Translations under genes and position numbers: made by a program
Shown: in pieces, positions 6,083 through 6,473 of the stretch
Numbering within the stretch: the stretch's first letter is position 1
Layout of the letters: the number at the start of each line of letters is the position of its first letter
DNA from: Clostridia bacterium
Lineage (GTDB): Bacteria > Bacillota > Clostridia > Oscillospirales > Acutalibacteraceae
NCBI GenBank assembly: GCA_017614275.1
Contig: JAGACE010000021.1
Coordinates: 1 to 6,473 of the forward strand
Length of the DNA stretch: 6,473 nucleotides
Direction of reading: 5' to 3'
Notes under the pieces: generated by a model
What the model was told of the DNA's origin: nothing
What the model saw: only the letters and a program-made list of their open reading frames with translations
Databases searched by the model: none

Positions 6083-6473
6083 CGGCTTCCCCTCCTCACA
6101 CGGGTGGCGTTCAGGACGACGGAGATCGAACTTAAGGACATCGCGGCCGCAGCCACGATCGGGTTCAGCAGACCCGCTGCCGCAACACTCAGCGCGACCA
6201 CGTTATAGATGCACGACAGAGCCAGGTTCTGCCGGATGTTCCGGACCGCTTTCCGGCCGAGCTGCAGACTCCAGGGCACTTTGCGCAGATCGCCGTCCAG
6301 GATGACGACGTTGGCGGTGTCCCCGGCCAGGGCGGTCTTCCCGCCCAGTTCGAAGCCCACGTCTGCCCGTGCCAGGGACGGGACGTCGTTCAGTCCGTCT
6401 CCGACCATGGCGGTCACGGCGCCGCGCTCCTGTTCGGCGCGCAGCCGGGCGGACTTGTCCTCCGGCAGCTGCC
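6079..6473 (-). CDS. copA: Cu(+)-transporting P1B-type ATPase, C-terminal part (cut by window edge)
   Basis: The last 130 residues of a heavy-metal P-type ATPase whose reading frame stays open to the right edge. The fragment begins in the end of the P domain: LPEDKSARL, then MVGDGLNDVPSLARADVGFELG, the GDGxND hinge that coordinates the catalytic magnesium. The two last membrane helices follow, with the copper-site signatures YN in helix 7 (CIYNVVALSVAAAG) and MxxSS in helix 8 (AMSLSSISVVLNA), which mark Cu(+) (P1B-1) rather than zinc or cobalt ATPases. The ATP-dependent pump would move Cu(+) out of the cytosol. The gene overlaps the downstream TauE/SafE gene by 4 nt. Small departures from the commonest family form (GLND for GIND, FELGGKTALAGDTANVV for AMGxGTDVAxExADI) are compatible with function. 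The N-terminal metal-binding domains, phosphorylated aspartate and CPC helix are outside the window. Confidence 0.93.
   Translation of the reverse strand, partial: QLPEDKSARLRAEQERGAVTAMVGDGLNDVPSLARADVGFELGGKTALAGDTANVVILDGDLRKVPWSLQLGRKAVRNIRQNLALSCIYNVVALSVAAAGLLNPIVAAAAMSLSSISVVLNATRVRRGSR
6091..6096 (-). promoter_or_regulatory. Ribosome binding site supporting a TTG start
   Basis: AGGAGG lies 8 nt before the TTG at 6082, inside the end of the copper ATPase gene. It is the evidence for choosing this non-ATG start for the TauE/SafE-type protein. Confidence 0.8.

Noticed and set aside
5129..6208. A 359-codon plus-strand open frame over the intergenic region and TauE/SafE gene
   Set aside because: Its translation is Q/R/E/D/H-rich shadow sequence opposite a hydrophobic membrane protein, and it would read through the promoter region.

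Overview
The window comes from a bacterium and every gene I can support lies on the minus strand, so transcription runs from high to low coordinates. The DNA is GC-rich by eye. Genes are tightly packed, with strong AGGAGG-type ribosome binding sites and a TTG start. A glycyl radical enzyme (oxygen-sensitive) with its activase, and an FCD-type GntR regulator, point to an obligate anaerobe. A gut-type Bacillota (Clostridia) is my best guess and an anaerobic Coriobacteriia the main alternative; nothing here fixes the taxon.

Right part (6473 to 5303): the end of a Cu(+)-type P1B ATPase, whose stop overlaps the TTG start of a seven-helix TauE/SafE-type membrane protein carrying an HCxxxCGG motif. 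The two look like a translationally coupled copper or heavy-metal handling pair.

Middle (5302 to 5158): a 145-base intergenic region. It holds an extended -10 promoter and, just downstream across the expected transcription start, two tandem 14-bp copies of a TGGT-N3-ACCA-type GntR/FadR operator inside a larger inverted repeat. I see no convincing terminator for the copper pair.

Left part (5157 to 1): a five-gene operon in the order GntR/FCD repressor, glycyl radical enzyme (829 aa, Cys446 and Gly804), its radical SAM activase (301 aa, two extra 4Fe-4S clusters), a double split-barrel flavin-binding protein (283 aa), and the first 55 codons of an FAD-type Rossmann oxidoreductase cut by the window edge. 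Spacings are 1, 1, 22 and 25 nt.

The radical enzyme most resembles the arylacetate decarboxylases (p-hydroxyphenylacetate, indoleacetate and phenylacetate decarboxylases) rather than the choline, isethionate, hydroxyproline or glycerol enzymes. However, the small subunit gene of p-hydroxyphenylacetate decarboxylase is absent and two flavoproteins follow instead. The simplest reading is a substrate-induced anaerobic pathway in which a radical C-C (or other C-X) cleavage is linked to a flavin redox step. That coupling, and the substrate, are inferred and I know of no described pathway with this exact set.
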